From Gemmatimonadaceae bacterium (lineage in GTDB: Bacteria; Gemmatimonadota; Gemmatimonadetes; Gemmatimonadales; Gemmatimonadaceae), in NCBI GenBank assembly GCA_016742275.1, contig JACVCD010000003.1, forward strand, positions 241,130-305,129: DNA of 64,000 nucleotides, written 5' to 3'. A program made the translations under genes and the position numbers. The notes below the pieces were generated by a model. The model worked only from the letters and a program-made list of their open reading frames with translations, did no database searches and had not been told where the DNA came from. Below are positions 1 through 8,016 of this stretch, in pieces; position 1 is the stretch's first letter; the number at the start of each line of letters is the position of its first letter.

Positions 1-660
1 CGGTTGGCTGAAGTCGATGCTGGAACGGGTTCGGGTGATGAGACCTCGGCGCCCTCGGCGATACCGCGCATTGCACGGTCTTCGGCGACATTGCCGCCTG
101 TCATTGCACGCCCGAGATGGCGTCGTACTGCGCCACTTCTGTTGACGGCGGCGCTGGCTGCTACCGTCGTGGTGTTGTTGCGTTCGCAGGCTACGCTTCG
201 TGACGAGCTCAATCTCGCGCGATCGGCCTACACCAAAGGGCTCAGCACCATTGCCGAGCGCGATCAGGCACTCGCCGAAAAGGAAGCCGTATTGCGCACG
301 CTACTCGGCGGCGGCGACGCCCTGTTGGTGGTCAACATGGGTGTGCCAAATGCCACGGGTCCGGGGATGCAGTTTTTCTGGAACGTGAAGGACGGTCGCG
401 GTGTGATGCATGCGTTTCGACTGCCACAGACTGCGCAGGGACGCGCCTATCAACTCTGGCTGATTCAGAATGGGCAGCCCGTGCCATCGCGTGTGTTCGT
501 GCCGGATGGAGATGGCAACACGACGCAGTTTGATATTCAGTTGCCGCAGTCCACGAAAGGTGTGACGGCCGTGGCGGTCACCGAGGAACCGGCCGGTGGC
601 TCGAAGTTGCCCACCACACAACCGTTCCTCGTGGGAACCGTGGTCACGCGATCACAATAG
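1..660 (+). CDS. Anti-sigma factor, RskA-like C-terminal part (5' truncated by window edge)
   Basis: The frame is open to the left edge, so this is probably the 3' part of a longer gene; the first possible in-window start is a TTG at 4. About 220 residues are visible. A basic stretch is followed by one membrane segment (LLLTAALAATVVVLLR, about residues 45-60), then a short coiled segment and an exported domain. The exported domain carries AYQLWLIQNGQPVPSRVF and a terminal TQPFLVGTVV strand, typical of anti-sigma-K (RskA) C-terminal domains. Proteins of this family hold an ECF sigma factor at the membrane and release it on an envelope signal. The partner sigma gene and the cytoplasmic anti-sigma domain would lie upstream, outside the window. 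The family call is good; the partner is inferred. Confidence 0.75.
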   Translation, partial: RLAEVDAGTGSGDETSAPSAIPRIARSSATLPPVIARPRWRRTAPLLLTAALAATVVVLLRSQATLRDELNLARSAYTKGLSTIAERDQALAEKEAVLRTLLGGGDALLVVNMGVPNATGPGMQFFWNVKDGRGVMHAFRLPQTAQGRAYQLWLIQNGQPVPSRVFVPDGDGNTTQFDIQLPQSTKGVTAVAVTEEPAGGSKLPTTQPFLVGTVVTRSQ

Positions 661-699
661 AGACGCGTCCGCAGCAATCCAACAGCGCGTGAATGTCGT

Positions 700-746
700 A
701 GCTCCGGTACAGGTTCGCATCATCAACCACTTGTACCGGAGCTTTT
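700..746 (+). promoter_or_regulatory. Hairpin with T-run covering the Shine-Dalgarno of the fasciclin gene
   Basis: The arms AGCTCCGGTACA (700-711) and TGTACCGGAGCT (732-743) are perfect 12-bp complements with a 20-nt loop, followed by TTTT. This looks like an intrinsic terminator for the anti-sigma gene. The GGAG at 738-741, eight bases before the ATG at 750, lies inside the 3' arm, so the same hairpin would hide the ribosome binding site of the next gene. Confidence 0.7.
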
Positions 747-749
747 CTC

Positions 750-1316
750 ATGAAGGTCCTGACAATTGCACTCGTATCGGCCGTCGTGGCAACCACCGCA
801 TCACTCGCGACACCTGCGGCAGCGCAGGGCACCGTGATGGTGGGCGGCATGGCGATGTATCCCGCCAAGGACATCGTCGACAACGCGGTAAACTCGAAGG
901 ATCACACGACATTGGTGGCCGCGGTGAAGGCGGCAGGCCTCGTGGAAACGCTCAAGAGCAAGGGGCCTTTCACGGTGTTCGCGCCGGTGAACGCAGCGTT
1001 CGCTGCACTACCGGCCGGCACGGTCGATATGCTGCTCGAGCCGAAGAACAAGGCCAAGCTTACCGGCGTGCTGACATATCACGTGGTCTCGGGCTCTCTA
1101 GATGCCTCCGCGCTGGAAGCGCAGATCAAGGCGGGCGGCGGCAAGGCCATGCTCAAGACGGTGGCCGGCGGACAGCTGACCGCGAGTATGAACGGCCCGC
1201 GCAACATCGTGCTGATGGACGAGGCCGGGAACACGGCACACATCTCCACCTATGACGTGCGGCAATCAAACGGGGTGATTCACGTGATCGACCACGTGTT
1301 GATGCCGAAGATGTAA
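750..1316 (+). CDS. Exported fasciclin (FAS1) domain protein
   Basis: The 188-residue product has a clear signal peptide (about residues 1-26, ending APAAAQ-like at TPAAAQ). A single FAS1 domain fills the rest. Hallmarks are GPFTVFAPVNAAFAALPAGT near the domain start (H1 box), LTYHVVSG in the middle, and GVIHVIDHVLMP at the end (H2 box). FAS1 proteins are secreted or surface adhesion-type modules; no enzymatic role is expected. The start ATG at 750 has a GGAG eight bases upstream that sits in a hairpin arm. The gene lies between an anti-sigma gene and yajQ; FAS1 genes often accompany sigma/anti-sigma pairs, so control by the upstream sigma factor is plausible but inferred. Confidence 0.9.
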   Translation: MKVLTIALVSAVVATTASLATPAAAQGTVMVGGMAMYPAKDIVDNAVNSKDHTTLVAAVKAAGLVETLKSKGPFTVFAPVNAAFAALPAGTVDMLLEPKNKAKLTGVLTYHVVSGSLDASALEAQIKAGGGKAMLKTVAGGQLTASMNGPRNIVLMDEAGNTAHISTYDVRQSNGVIHVIDHVLMPKM

Positions 1317-1381
1317 CTGCGGCTGTGGTCCCCGCATTTCCGCTTCGCGCGGGCGCAGCGAGTGGTGTAGCTTTGAGGGTC

Positions 1382-1407
1382 GGCCCCGGTCTGCACCGGG
1401 GCCTTTC
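1382..1407 (+). terminator. Intrinsic terminator or attenuator between the fasciclin gene and yajQ
   Basis: The stem GGCCCCGGT (1382-1390) / ACCGGGGCC (1395-1403) is a perfect 9 bp with a CTGC tetraloop, followed by TTTCCGCTTCC. It ends the fasciclin transcript and lies 23 bases before the yajQ start, so readthrough into yajQ would be limited. Confidence 0.75.
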
Positions 1408-1426
1408 CGCTTCCCGGAGTCTCCTC

Positions 1427-1927
1427 ATGGCATCGACGTATTCATTCGACGTAACCACCGGCTGCGACCTGCAGGAGGTCGACAACGCCGTGAATCAGGC
1501 CCAGAAGGAAGTCGTGCAGCGTTTCGACTTCAAGGGCTCACACATCCTCATCGACTTCAAGCGCGCCGAGAACGTGATCAAACTCGAAGCGGAAGGCGAT
1601 ATGCGGAGCGAGGCGCTGCTGGACGTGCTGCGCAGCAAGCTGATCAAGCGCGGTGTGTCGGTGAAGAATCTTGATGTCACCGATCTTGTACCGGGTAGCG
1701 GCGAGATTCAGCGCCGCGAGATCAAGCTCAAGATGGCCCTCGACAGCGAAACGGCGAAGAAGGTGAGTGCGGCCATCAAGGAAGCCAAGCTCAAGAAGAT
1801 CACGGCGTCCATTCAGGGCGAACAGGTGCGTGTCTCGAGTCCCGACAAGGATGCCCTGCAGGAATGCATCACGATGCTGCGGAAGGGCGACTACGGTGTG
1901 GAGTTGCAGTTCGGGAATTTCCGATAA
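1427..1927 (+). CDS. yajQ: YajQ-family nucleotide-binding protein
   Basis: The 166-residue product matches the usual YajQ length. The ATG at 1427 was chosen over an upstream in-frame start because translation from it begins MASTYSFDVTTGCDLQEVDN, the family's typical N-terminus, and CGGAG lies upstream. Later conserved segments are VNQAQKEVVQRFDFKGS, the central LVPGSGEIQRREIKLK and the closing CITMLRKGDYGVELQFGNFR. YajQ proteins are small cytosolic two-domain ferredoxin-like proteins; some members bind cyclic di-GMP and act with transcription factors. Ligand binding cannot be judged from sequence alone. Confidence 0.95.
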   Translation: MASTYSFDVTTGCDLQEVDNAVNQAQKEVVQRFDFKGSHILIDFKRAENVIKLEAEGDMRSEALLDVLRSKLIKRGVSVKNLDVTDLVPGSGEIQRREIKLKMALDSETAKKVSAAIKEAKLKKITASIQGEQVRVSSPDKDALQECITMLRKGDYGVELQFGNFR

Positions 1928-1941
1928 GTCGCACGGTCGGG

Positions 1942-1969
1942 AAGCGCTCAGGTTTCAACCTGGGCGCTT
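1942..1969 (+). terminator. Hairpin downstream of yajQ
   Basis: The arms AAGCGCTCAGGTT (1942-1954) and AACCTGGGCGCTT (1957-1969) pair over nearly their whole length with one G-T wobble. No T-run follows (GACGGGC), so it may act as an RNA 3' end stabiliser or a weak terminator. Confidence 0.55.
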
Positions 1970-2045
1970 GACGGGCAAATTCCCGGAAAGAAAGATAGAA
2001 GCAATCGTTATGATGAACTGACAATCTTGGCTATCGGGGGCACAT

Positions 2046-3092
2046 GTGATTCGATACATGATGCTTGCGGCGTCTGTCTGTGTGTGCTCGGATCTAGTGC
2101 TTGCGCAGCAGGTCCAATATGACGCTGCGAAAACGCGCCTGATTCAGCCGTTGACCGGTACGGTGATATCCGAAGATGATGGGCTTTCCAGGCCCAGTCG
2201 CATAATTGTCATCAACGGGAAGCTGGTCGTGCTTGATCGCGGAGCAGATCACGTGGTGCGCGTCTACGACGTGAGCAAGGGAGCTCGCATCGCTACGTTT
2301 GGTCGACGCGGACAAGGGCCGGGAGAGTTCGAAGGGGCGTGGGACCTGTTTCGGTCGGCCTCTTCGCATACGATGTGGGTTCTGGACGTCTCGTTACGAC
2401 GCGTCACGGAGCTGACATTGGACTCATTGTTGTCCTCTCAACGATATCGCGGAGATGCGCATATCACGCTCTCCGGCGAGGGTTCACTCGAGAGTTTGCG
2501 ATTGTTTGGAGATCGTGGTTTCATGGGTACTGGGAGCTACTCGCGCGGCCGTCTCGCGGAATACTCGCGGACGGGCTCTTTTCTCCGCGTCGTGGGCATG
2601 ATTCCCCGTGATGCTCCGCGCTGGGCACCAGTGGTGGCGCAGGACGCCTTCGCAGCTCGATTGGGAAACTATGATGTAGCGGATCGAGTGGTCGTCGCCT
2701 ATCGCTGGACGGATCGTTTGGAGGTACTCGACTCGCAAGGAACCCCGTTGGCAGCTATGGATCGCCCACTCGGTTTCGAGCCCATCATTAGCGATCAGTC
2801 GACCTCGCGCGCAGCTTTCACACTCGATTCTCGACGCGCGTATCTCTCCACGGTATCAACGGATAGCCATGTTTGCGCCCTTTTCTCGGGGCGGACTGAG
2901 CGCGAAGCCGGCAAGGCGAACTCCTTTGGTCGTGATGTGCTCATTTTCGCTTCGAATGGCCGACTCCGTCGCATACTGCGCCTTGATGCCGATGTCCTCG
3001 CCATCGCAATCGACGATACTGCACGTGAGCTCTATGCGCTCGCTCATGATCCGGCCCCGCGTATTCTTCGTTATCGAATGCCAAGTATGTAG
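2046..3092 (+). CDS. Exported 6-bladed beta-propeller-like protein, function unknown
   Basis: 348 residues from a GTG at 2046; an ATG at 2058 is an equally possible start. A signal peptide is visible (MMLAASVCVCSDLVLAQQ). The body has propeller-type strands, e.g. PSRIIVINGKLVVLDRGADH followed by VRVYDVSKGARIATFGRRGQGPGEF. The FGRxGxGPGEF motif is typical of the NHL/BF3-like 6-bladed propellers that Gemmatimonadota and Bacteroidota encode in many copies. Blade-like repeats continue to the C-terminus (ILRLDADVLAIAIDDTARELYALAHD). No catalytic residues are recognised. It resembles the minus-strand gene at 3718-4848 in style, and both are probably paralogous exported sensor or scaffold proteins. 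Confidence 0.7.
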   Translation: MIRYMMLAASVCVCSDLVLAQQVQYDAAKTRLIQPLTGTVISEDDGLSRPSRIIVINGKLVVLDRGADHVVRVYDVSKGARIATFGRRGQGPGEFEGAWDLFRSASSHTMWVLDVSLRRVTELTLDSLLSSQRYRGDAHITLSGEGSLESLRLFGDRGFMGTGSYSRGRLAEYSRTGSFLRVVGMIPRDAPRWAPVVAQDAFAARLGNYDVADRVVVAYRWTDRLEVLDSQGTPLAAMDRPLGFEPIISDQSTSRAAFTLDSRRAYLSTVSTDSHVCALFSGRTEREAGKANSFGRDVLIFASNGRLRRILRLDADVLAIAIDDTARELYALAHDPAPRILRYRMPSM

Positions 3093-3128
3093 CACCCGTA
3101 GTTCCCTTTGTCCGAGGAGTACGCAATC

Positions 3129-3284
3129 ATGCGAATCGGCAAAATCCTGTTGGCAGCGCCGGCATCGTCGGCGCCCACATCCATTGGTGGGCTCGGCGCG
3201 AGTATCAATCAGTTGGTGTTCGCGACCGGTAGTGTGAACGATTGGCGCAATGGATCTCCTGTGGGCTGGTGTACGACGACGTGA
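3129..3284 (+). CDS. Possible small protein, 51 residues
   Basis: An ATG at 3129 follows a GAGGAG box at 3114-3119 and opens a 51-codon frame ending TGA at 3282-3284. The translation starts MRIGKILLAAPASSAPTSIG, with a short basic then apolar N-terminus, and has no recognisable family. It overlaps the 3' end of the minus-strand lipoprotein gene at 3209-3643, so both cannot be ordinary unconstrained genes over 3209-3284. The good ribosome binding site is the main argument for it; it could be a remnant of a longer gene. Confidence 0.3.
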   Translation: MRIGKILLAAPASSAPTSIGGLGASINQLVFATGSVNDWRNGSPVGWCTTT

Positions 3285-3643
3285 AATGTGCGCGCCGGCT
3301 GGTTCAGTACCGAGTCGATGTATTGCAGCGGCTTAATCGCTTGAAAGCAGTTGTTGCCACCACGGGTGGCGATGAAGCGCCAGGATACCGTGTCTGTTCC
3401 TGTTGTGCTGCGCTCCACTCCTGACAGTTCGGCGCATGAATCGTTGCCAATGATCCCGTGGAAGGTCACGCGCGCATATCCCGAGCCTGAGGTCGGTGCT
3501 GCCAGCTCCACACGATCGACCTGAATGACGTGCCGCGTGGTTTCGGCGATGGCTCCGCATCCCGTCAGTGTTCCGAACACAGCGGCCGTCAGTGCCGTCG
3601 CGAAGAGACGTAATCTGTGTGCTGATGCGCGGTATGTTGGCAT
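3209..3643 (-). CDS. Small lipoprotein, unknown function
   Basis: 144 residues from the ATG at 3643; a longer frame reaches 3769 but would place the signal sequence internally. The N-terminus is a type II signal (MPTYRASAHRLRLFATALTA) ending in the lipobox LTGC at about residues 26-29. The mature part is a beta-rich domain with two cysteines in NDSCAELSG and NNCFQAI that may form a disulfide, and a segment IDSVLNQPARTFHVVVHQPTG. I do not recognise a family. It lies downstream of the minus-strand propeller gene and could be co-transcribed with it (74 nt gap). Confidence 0.6.
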   Translation of the reverse strand: MPTYRASAHRLRLFATALTAAVFGTLTGCGAIAETTRHVIQVDRVELAAPTSGSGYARVTFHGIIGNDSCAELSGVERSTTGTDTVSWRFIATRGGNNCFQAIKPLQYIDSVLNQPARTFHVVVHQPTGDPLRQSFTLPVANTN

Positions 3644-3717
3644 GTCGCTCGATGCTTTGATTTGTGTCGACGTCGGCGCCTCGACCTCGGCGCCTCGACG
3701 TCGCACATGAACCATCG

Positions 3718-4848
3718 CTAGTTCTGCGAGCGTCCGGTAGCTGGGGCAGCGGTCGGAGCCGCCGAACAATATGGCTCAGCTTCGTTCCACGCTGTCGGTG
3801 TGAGACCGACGCCCATAGCACACGTCGCGCCGGTTTCTGCATCGATGGCCATCGCCAGCCATCCACGATTTGTGGCATCGATGAAGCGCACAAATTCGGT
3901 CGTGGACGCAGGGCGCTTGAGATCCGCATAGTTGGTGGTGTACTGCCCCTTGTCGGAGTACACCTTCTCCTGCGGGCCGATCAGTCCGCGCAGCACGCGA
4001 CTCAGGCGTTGTTGGACTTCCCGCGATATGGGACGGGCGGATTCCACGAGCGTGGCAGTGGGGCGGCTGGCGGACGCACGCTGCGCCGGAAGTCGGCCAC
4101 GTACAATGTGGGCCAGACTATCCGTATCGAGTGTCACACCCAGGACCGTGCGAGCATCCGCCCATGTCACGCGAAGCGGCTCGCCGAACTGGTGTTGACC
4201 AATTGGGGATCCAGTCGAGTCGAAGACCGCCCAATGTGTCGCTGCGAACGCCGGAGCTACCCACAACTGGCCCGCTGCAGACTGCCTGATGATAAGGCCG
4301 CGTTGCATCGCCTCGCTCGACTTCACGATTCGTGCGATGGCGACAGCGCTCGGAGTCGATCCAGCACGCAACGACGCGGCGTATACGAGCGCGCCATCGT
4401 AAACACGGACCGCGCGTTGATCGCGTGTGGTGCCGGTTTCGTGCTCCCGCAGGAGTCGGACGTAGCTGCCGTTTGGCGCGAGCAAGCTCCAGCGTCGGAG
4501 CGATGCATCCCAGGCCGCTATGGAGTCACCGGGGAACGACAGCAACTCCGGCGCCGTCTTGTATTCACTTGGACCCGCGCCGGCGTTGGCCAGAACTCGC
4601 GTGCTACGACTCTTCGAGTCAACTACACGCAGGGTGACCGGTTTGACGTCCGCGAACACCAATCCGCCGTTCCCGAGGGGACGCATGCTGGTTGGCTGCA
4701 ATGGCTCGTAGCTGTCGCTCGGCACGAGGGCCGGTTCGAGCGCGACCACTGGTGAGGGCTTGGGCGTTCGACCCTGGGCGATGGCCATACCGGAAACACC
4801 AAAGGCCATTGTAGCTAGCACAGCCGATTGCAGCGCAACACGTGACAT
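3718..4848 (-). CDS. Exported beta-propeller-like protein, function unknown
   Basis: 376 residues with a good signal peptide (MSRVALQSAVLATMAFGVSG..AIAQG). The mature part shows propeller-like blades: NGGLVFADVKPVTLRVVDSK, then VLANAGAGPSEYKTAPELLSF. The AGxGPSEY piece corresponds to the GxGPGEF turn in the plus-strand protein at 2046-3092. The C-terminal part has two cysteines (GATCAMG and EPYCSAA) that may pair. No active site is evident. The intergenic DNA upstream holds two nested inverted repeats (4880-4897 and 4899-4925) that could be operator sites. Confidence 0.65.
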   Translation of the reverse strand: MSRVALQSAVLATMAFGVSGMAIAQGRTPKPSPVVALEPALVPSDSYEPLQPTSMRPLGNGGLVFADVKPVTLRVVDSKSRSTRVLANAGAGPSEYKTAPELLSFPGDSIAAWDASLRRWSLLAPNGSYVRLLREHETGTTRDQRAVRVYDGALVYAASLRAGSTPSAVAIARIVKSSEAMQRGLIIRQSAAGQLWVAPAFAATHWAVFDSTGSPIGQHQFGEPLRVTWADARTVLGVTLDTDSLAHIVRGRLPAQRASASRPTATLVESARPISREVQQRLSRVLRGLIGPQEKVYSDKGQYTTNYADLKRPASTTEFVRFIDATNRGWLAMAIDAETGATCAMGVGLTPTAWNEAEPYCSAAPTAAPATGRSQN

Positions 4849-4879
4849 TGGATTCGCCCTGGAAGGAGTTTATGGGGGA

Positions 4880-4925
4880 CGAATCGAGCGCGATTCGTGT
4901 CACGACCAACGACGAAACTCGTGAC
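4880..4925. repeat. Two adjacent inverted repeats in the divergent intergenic region
   Basis: CGAATCG-AGCG-CGATTCG spans 4880-4897, and GTCACGA-N13-TCGTGAC spans 4899-4925. Both have perfect 7-bp arms. They lie 32-77 bp upstream of the minus-strand start at 4848 and before the plus-strand gene at 5043, so they could be regulator sites or transcript hairpins. Confidence 0.4.
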
Positions 4926-5042
4926 AGTGCGTGCCCGGGACAAAATCAATACTCCGGAGTAGGTCGAACTGGACGGCGTGCGCGTGACGGCGTTTGTTTA
5001 GTTAGGGACGTGCGGGCCTTTGGGTTGCGGTCGTGACAATCA

Positions 5043-7259
5043 GTGATCTTGTTAAAGGCGAATCTTTCACGATCAATTCGGATTCTCCCGGTGCTGCATA
5101 TTCTTTCTCGTGCTGTGCGCTTGCACAGCCGAACCATCTGTAGCGGTGTGGGACTGTACCTCGGTCTGCCACTGGCAAGCCTCCATGCGCTCGGTGTCGC
5201 TGAGTCTCGCGCGACTTTAGTGCGACATGAACCGCGGATTTCCGCTGTTCGCATTGAAACCGACCCTCACGCTGACTCGGTGCAGATTGTGCAGCGTGCG
5301 AGGGACGCCACGACCGCTTTCCTGCGTACATGGCGTCATGCTTGGCTACGCAGCGACTACGCACAGTGGGTTGCGCTGGAGCAGAGCATGCCTCGCTCGC
5401 GGAATCCACGCTACACGGCGGAGAGCATGCAAGCTCACTGGTGCAACTACGCCTGGAAGCCGCCAGTAGGGCGCGACGCGCCAGAGCGGCGCAGTCATCT
5501 CATTGCCAGCGCGACCGCGCCCTTGCCGTCACTGATCTGTCCGACCTGGTCAGTGGATCCGCAGCACGACGCGGACGCGAGCATCAACATCGATTTGGCC
5601 CTGACCGCCGTGGAGCGACCGGCGATCATCGCGGCGCGCGACTCGTTGCTTACGGTGTTGCAGGATGCTGTCATGCAACTTCCCGGTGACGGATGGCTGC
5701 GCGGGCAGTACGTGCGATTTCTCGTGGATCAGGGTTTTCATGCTGCACGCTACCATGAGGAAGCGTTGACGGTCGCGCAATCGTGCCGCCATGACCCGTG
5801 GTGGTGCGGGATGCTCACAGGCTACGCTTTTGCGCGGCAAGAGCGGCTCGCGGAGGCCGCCGTGGTGTTCGCGCGGGCGCGCGCCGCGGCATCCGGAGGT
5901 ATTCGATGCCAGCAGGACAATGTCATTGGGTTGCTGGATCGGCGCCTCCTGCCGCATGGCTATACACTGCCGATCTCTTGTGCGGAGCATGCTGCATTCG
6001 CGCGTACACTATGGTGGCTTGCGGATCCTTTTTGGTCCGATGCGCTCAATGAGCGCCAGATCGAGCATGACGTACGCACAATGCGACTGCTGCTCTCGGC
6101 TAGCGTATCGATCAGCGAGCATTTCGATTGGACCTCCACCGATCCCACTGATGCAGTCGGGCAGCTGGTCACGCGCTACGGCTGGCCCTCCAAGATGTTC
6201 TGGTCCCGCATCCGCCAAGATCGAAGACTGCCCGGTGCTCCCAGGTCGACCCCTTTCGAGGTCGGGAAGGATCCGGTTGAACTCGCCCCGTCGCCGCCTG
6301 CTACGACGCAGGAGTACACGGCAGGTCGTGTGCATGTGTTACCGGAGTGGGCGGCGCTGATCGCTCCGCTGCGAGCCCCCGCGTCGGCGTGGCAGTTGCA
6401 CGCGCCACCGGGCGGCGATCCCTGGACGTGGTGGCCATTCGAACATGTCCAGCTGTCTCGGTCATTGTTTACCGTGACAGACTGGCAGGAACAGCAGTGG
6501 CGCCGTCCTAACGGCGTGCGGCTTGCCATCGCTGCACGGATGCCCGTGCACGGCACCGCCGGTACCGCACGGGCCGGCGATTCACTGGTTGCCCATCTGC
6601 TCGCCGCACGCTCACCCGATACGACGGCCTCTCTCGACCAGCGCCGGATCTCGACGATGCAGTCGCTGGTCGTTGCGGGCACCCTGCTGCTTGACTCTGC
6701 TATCGTCTCACTCGAACTCCGGGGACACGGCGCCCTGCGGGTCGATGCACGTGTGCGATTCGGACTTACCGCCGAGCCACCAATCACGGCACTGGCGCCC
6801 GGACAGGTGGCCATGGCGCAGCCGGCATTGTTGATGCCCGGCGCGCCTCTAGGCCTGTTTTCCCTCGACAGCATTGAAGCGCGCCTGTTGCCCTCGACCA
6901 CGCTGCGCGCAGGGTCGGTCGTGGGCCTCTACATCGAGAGCTATGGCTTCGTGGCCTCGGACTCGGTGCAATACACCGTGCATGTGGAGCGGTTGAATCG
7001 TCCCGGAGTGTTTGAACGCATCTCGTTGGCACTCGGCGGTGAGCGTGGGGATGCTAGTGGAGTGCGCATTCGATGGACCGACGCGCGTCCGGGCGAGGCA
7101 ATGCACCCAAGTGGGGACGCACAGTCCATCCATGGACGCTATCTGACCCTGTCCACCGCGAACCTGCCCGCAGGCGACTATGCGCTAACGGTCACTATGC
7201 AAGCGAATCAGGGACCTGAAGTGTCGCGCAATCGGCTCTTTCGAATTTCTGCTGACTAG
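5043..7259 (+). CDS. Large exported protein of unknown function (738 aa)
   Basis: The GTG at 5043 is the most upstream start; no clear ribosome binding site decides it. A basic N-terminus and apolar stretch (SGVGLYLGLPLASLHALG, about residues 34-51) look like a signal sequence. A middle region (about 170-330) is helical and TPR-like, e.g. GYAFARQERLAEAAVVFARA, with cysteine pairs around residues 242-330. A segment TRYGWPSKMFWSR (about 380-392) recalls the RYGxP turn of GWxTD-type domains, but the match is weak. The last 250 residues are beta-rich and end with a strand pattern (LPAGDYALTVTMQANQGPEV) like a C-terminal Ig-type domain. Probably a lineage-specific exported protein; function unknown. 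Confidence 0.6.
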   Translation: MILLKANLSRSIRILPVLHILSRAVRLHSRTICSGVGLYLGLPLASLHALGVAESRATLVRHEPRISAVRIETDPHADSVQIVQRARDATTAFLRTWRHAWLRSDYAQWVALEQSMPRSRNPRYTAESMQAHWCNYAWKPPVGRDAPERRSHLIASATAPLPSLICPTWSVDPQHDADASINIDLALTAVERPAIIAARDSLLTVLQDAVMQLPGDGWLRGQYVRFLVDQGFHAARYHEEALTVAQSCRHDPWWCGMLTGYAFARQERLAEAAVVFARARAAASGGIRCQQDNVIGLLDRRLLPHGYTLPISCAEHAAFARTLWWLADPFWSDALNERQIEHDVRTMRLLLSASVSISEHFDWTSTDPTDAVGQLVTRYGWPSKMFWSRIRQDRRLPGAPRSTPFEVGKDPVELAPSPPATTQEYTAGRVHVLPEWAALIAPLRAPASAWQLHAPPGGDPWTWWPFEHVQLSRSLFTVTDWQEQQWRRPNGVRLAIAARMPVHGTAGTARAGDSLVAHLLAARSPDTTASLDQRRISTMQSLVVAGTLLLDSAIVSLELRGHGALRVDARVRFGLTAEPPITALAPGQVAMAQPALLMPGAPLGLFSLDSIEARLLPSTTLRAGSVVGLYIESYGFVASDSVQYTVHVERLNRPGVFERISLALGGERGDASGVRIRWTDARPGEAMHPSGDAQSIHGRYLTLSTANLPAGDYALTVTMQANQGPEVSRNRLFRISAD

Positions 7260-7347
7260 ATAGTCGACCCGTGCTGTGACGCATTGGCTGCGTCGCCAGG
7301 ATTTGCTGCGCGTTATTCAGGTGACAGTTCTTCGCGGCTGACATGAC

Positions 7348-7968
7348 ATGTTGCCGCATGTCACCGCCGAGTTGCGAAAAACGCCGAGCGCCGAGCAGAA
7401 TATGGGTATGCCCATCGGACAGGAGCGCCGTTGGTCTGTGGAAGACGTGTGGGCTCTTCCCGACGACGGCAATCGCTACGAGACTGTGGACGGGGAACTG
7501 CTGGTGACCCCGGCGCCTCGGTATATCCATCAGCAGGTCATCGGCGCCATACACCACGAGCTGCTGACGTGGCTCCGTGGCCCGGGGAAGGGTATCGGCA
7601 TAGCCCTTATGGCTCCCGCGGATGTAATACTCGACGCGTGGACGTTGGTGCAGCCCGACCTGTTCGTACTGCCACCTGTTGGTCGCGCCGTGATGTTCGG
7701 CAAGGAACCGGCGCCACAGCCATTGCTGGTCGTCGAAGTGCTCTCACCTGGCACCGCGCGGAACGATCGACTCAAGAAACGTCCGCGATTCCAACGAGCC
7801 GGTATCGAGTGCTGGCTCGTGGACATCGACTCCCACATCATCGAGCGCTGGACGCACGATGTCGATCGTCCGGAGGTCTGCATCGAGACCGTCACTTGGA
7901 AGCCTCCGGGAGCTCAGCCCCAGTTTCGTCTCGAACTGGCCCCACTCTGGGAAGAAATCGACCCCTGA
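7348..7968 (+). CDS. Uma2-family (DUF820) restriction-endonuclease-like protein
   Basis: 206 residues from 7348; ATGs at 7402 and 7408 are possible shorter starts. The core matches the Uma2 family of PD-(D/E)XK-fold proteins: RYETVDGELLVTPAPRYIHQ, then PDLFVLP with Asp104, then LVVEVLSPGTARNDR with Glu130, then CWLVDIDSHIIERW. Genes of this type are highly multiplied in cyanobacteria and some Gemmatimonadota, and their biological role is unsettled. The usual KxxxYxxAGV segment reads KKRPRFQRAGIECWLVD, so the tyrosine is replaced. It stands alone, with no methylase or toxin partner next to it. Confidence 0.85.
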   Translation: MLPHVTAELRKTPSAEQNMGMPIGQERRWSVEDVWALPDDGNRYETVDGELLVTPAPRYIHQQVIGAIHHELLTWLRGPGKGIGIALMAPADVILDAWTLVQPDLFVLPPVGRAVMFGKEPAPQPLLVVEVLSPGTARNDRLKKRPRFQRAGIECWLVDIDSHIIERWTHDVDRPEVCIETVTWKPPGAQPQFRLELAPLWEEIDP

Positions 7969-8016
7969 GGTGCGCCGGGCTCGTTCCTGCCCGCCCAAAT
8001 CCGCTAGGTTTCAGGG

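Noticed and set aside
3664..4755. 363-residue plus-strand frame opposite the propeller gene
   Set aside because: Arg-rich and featureless; the minus-strand frame has a signal peptide and propeller strands.
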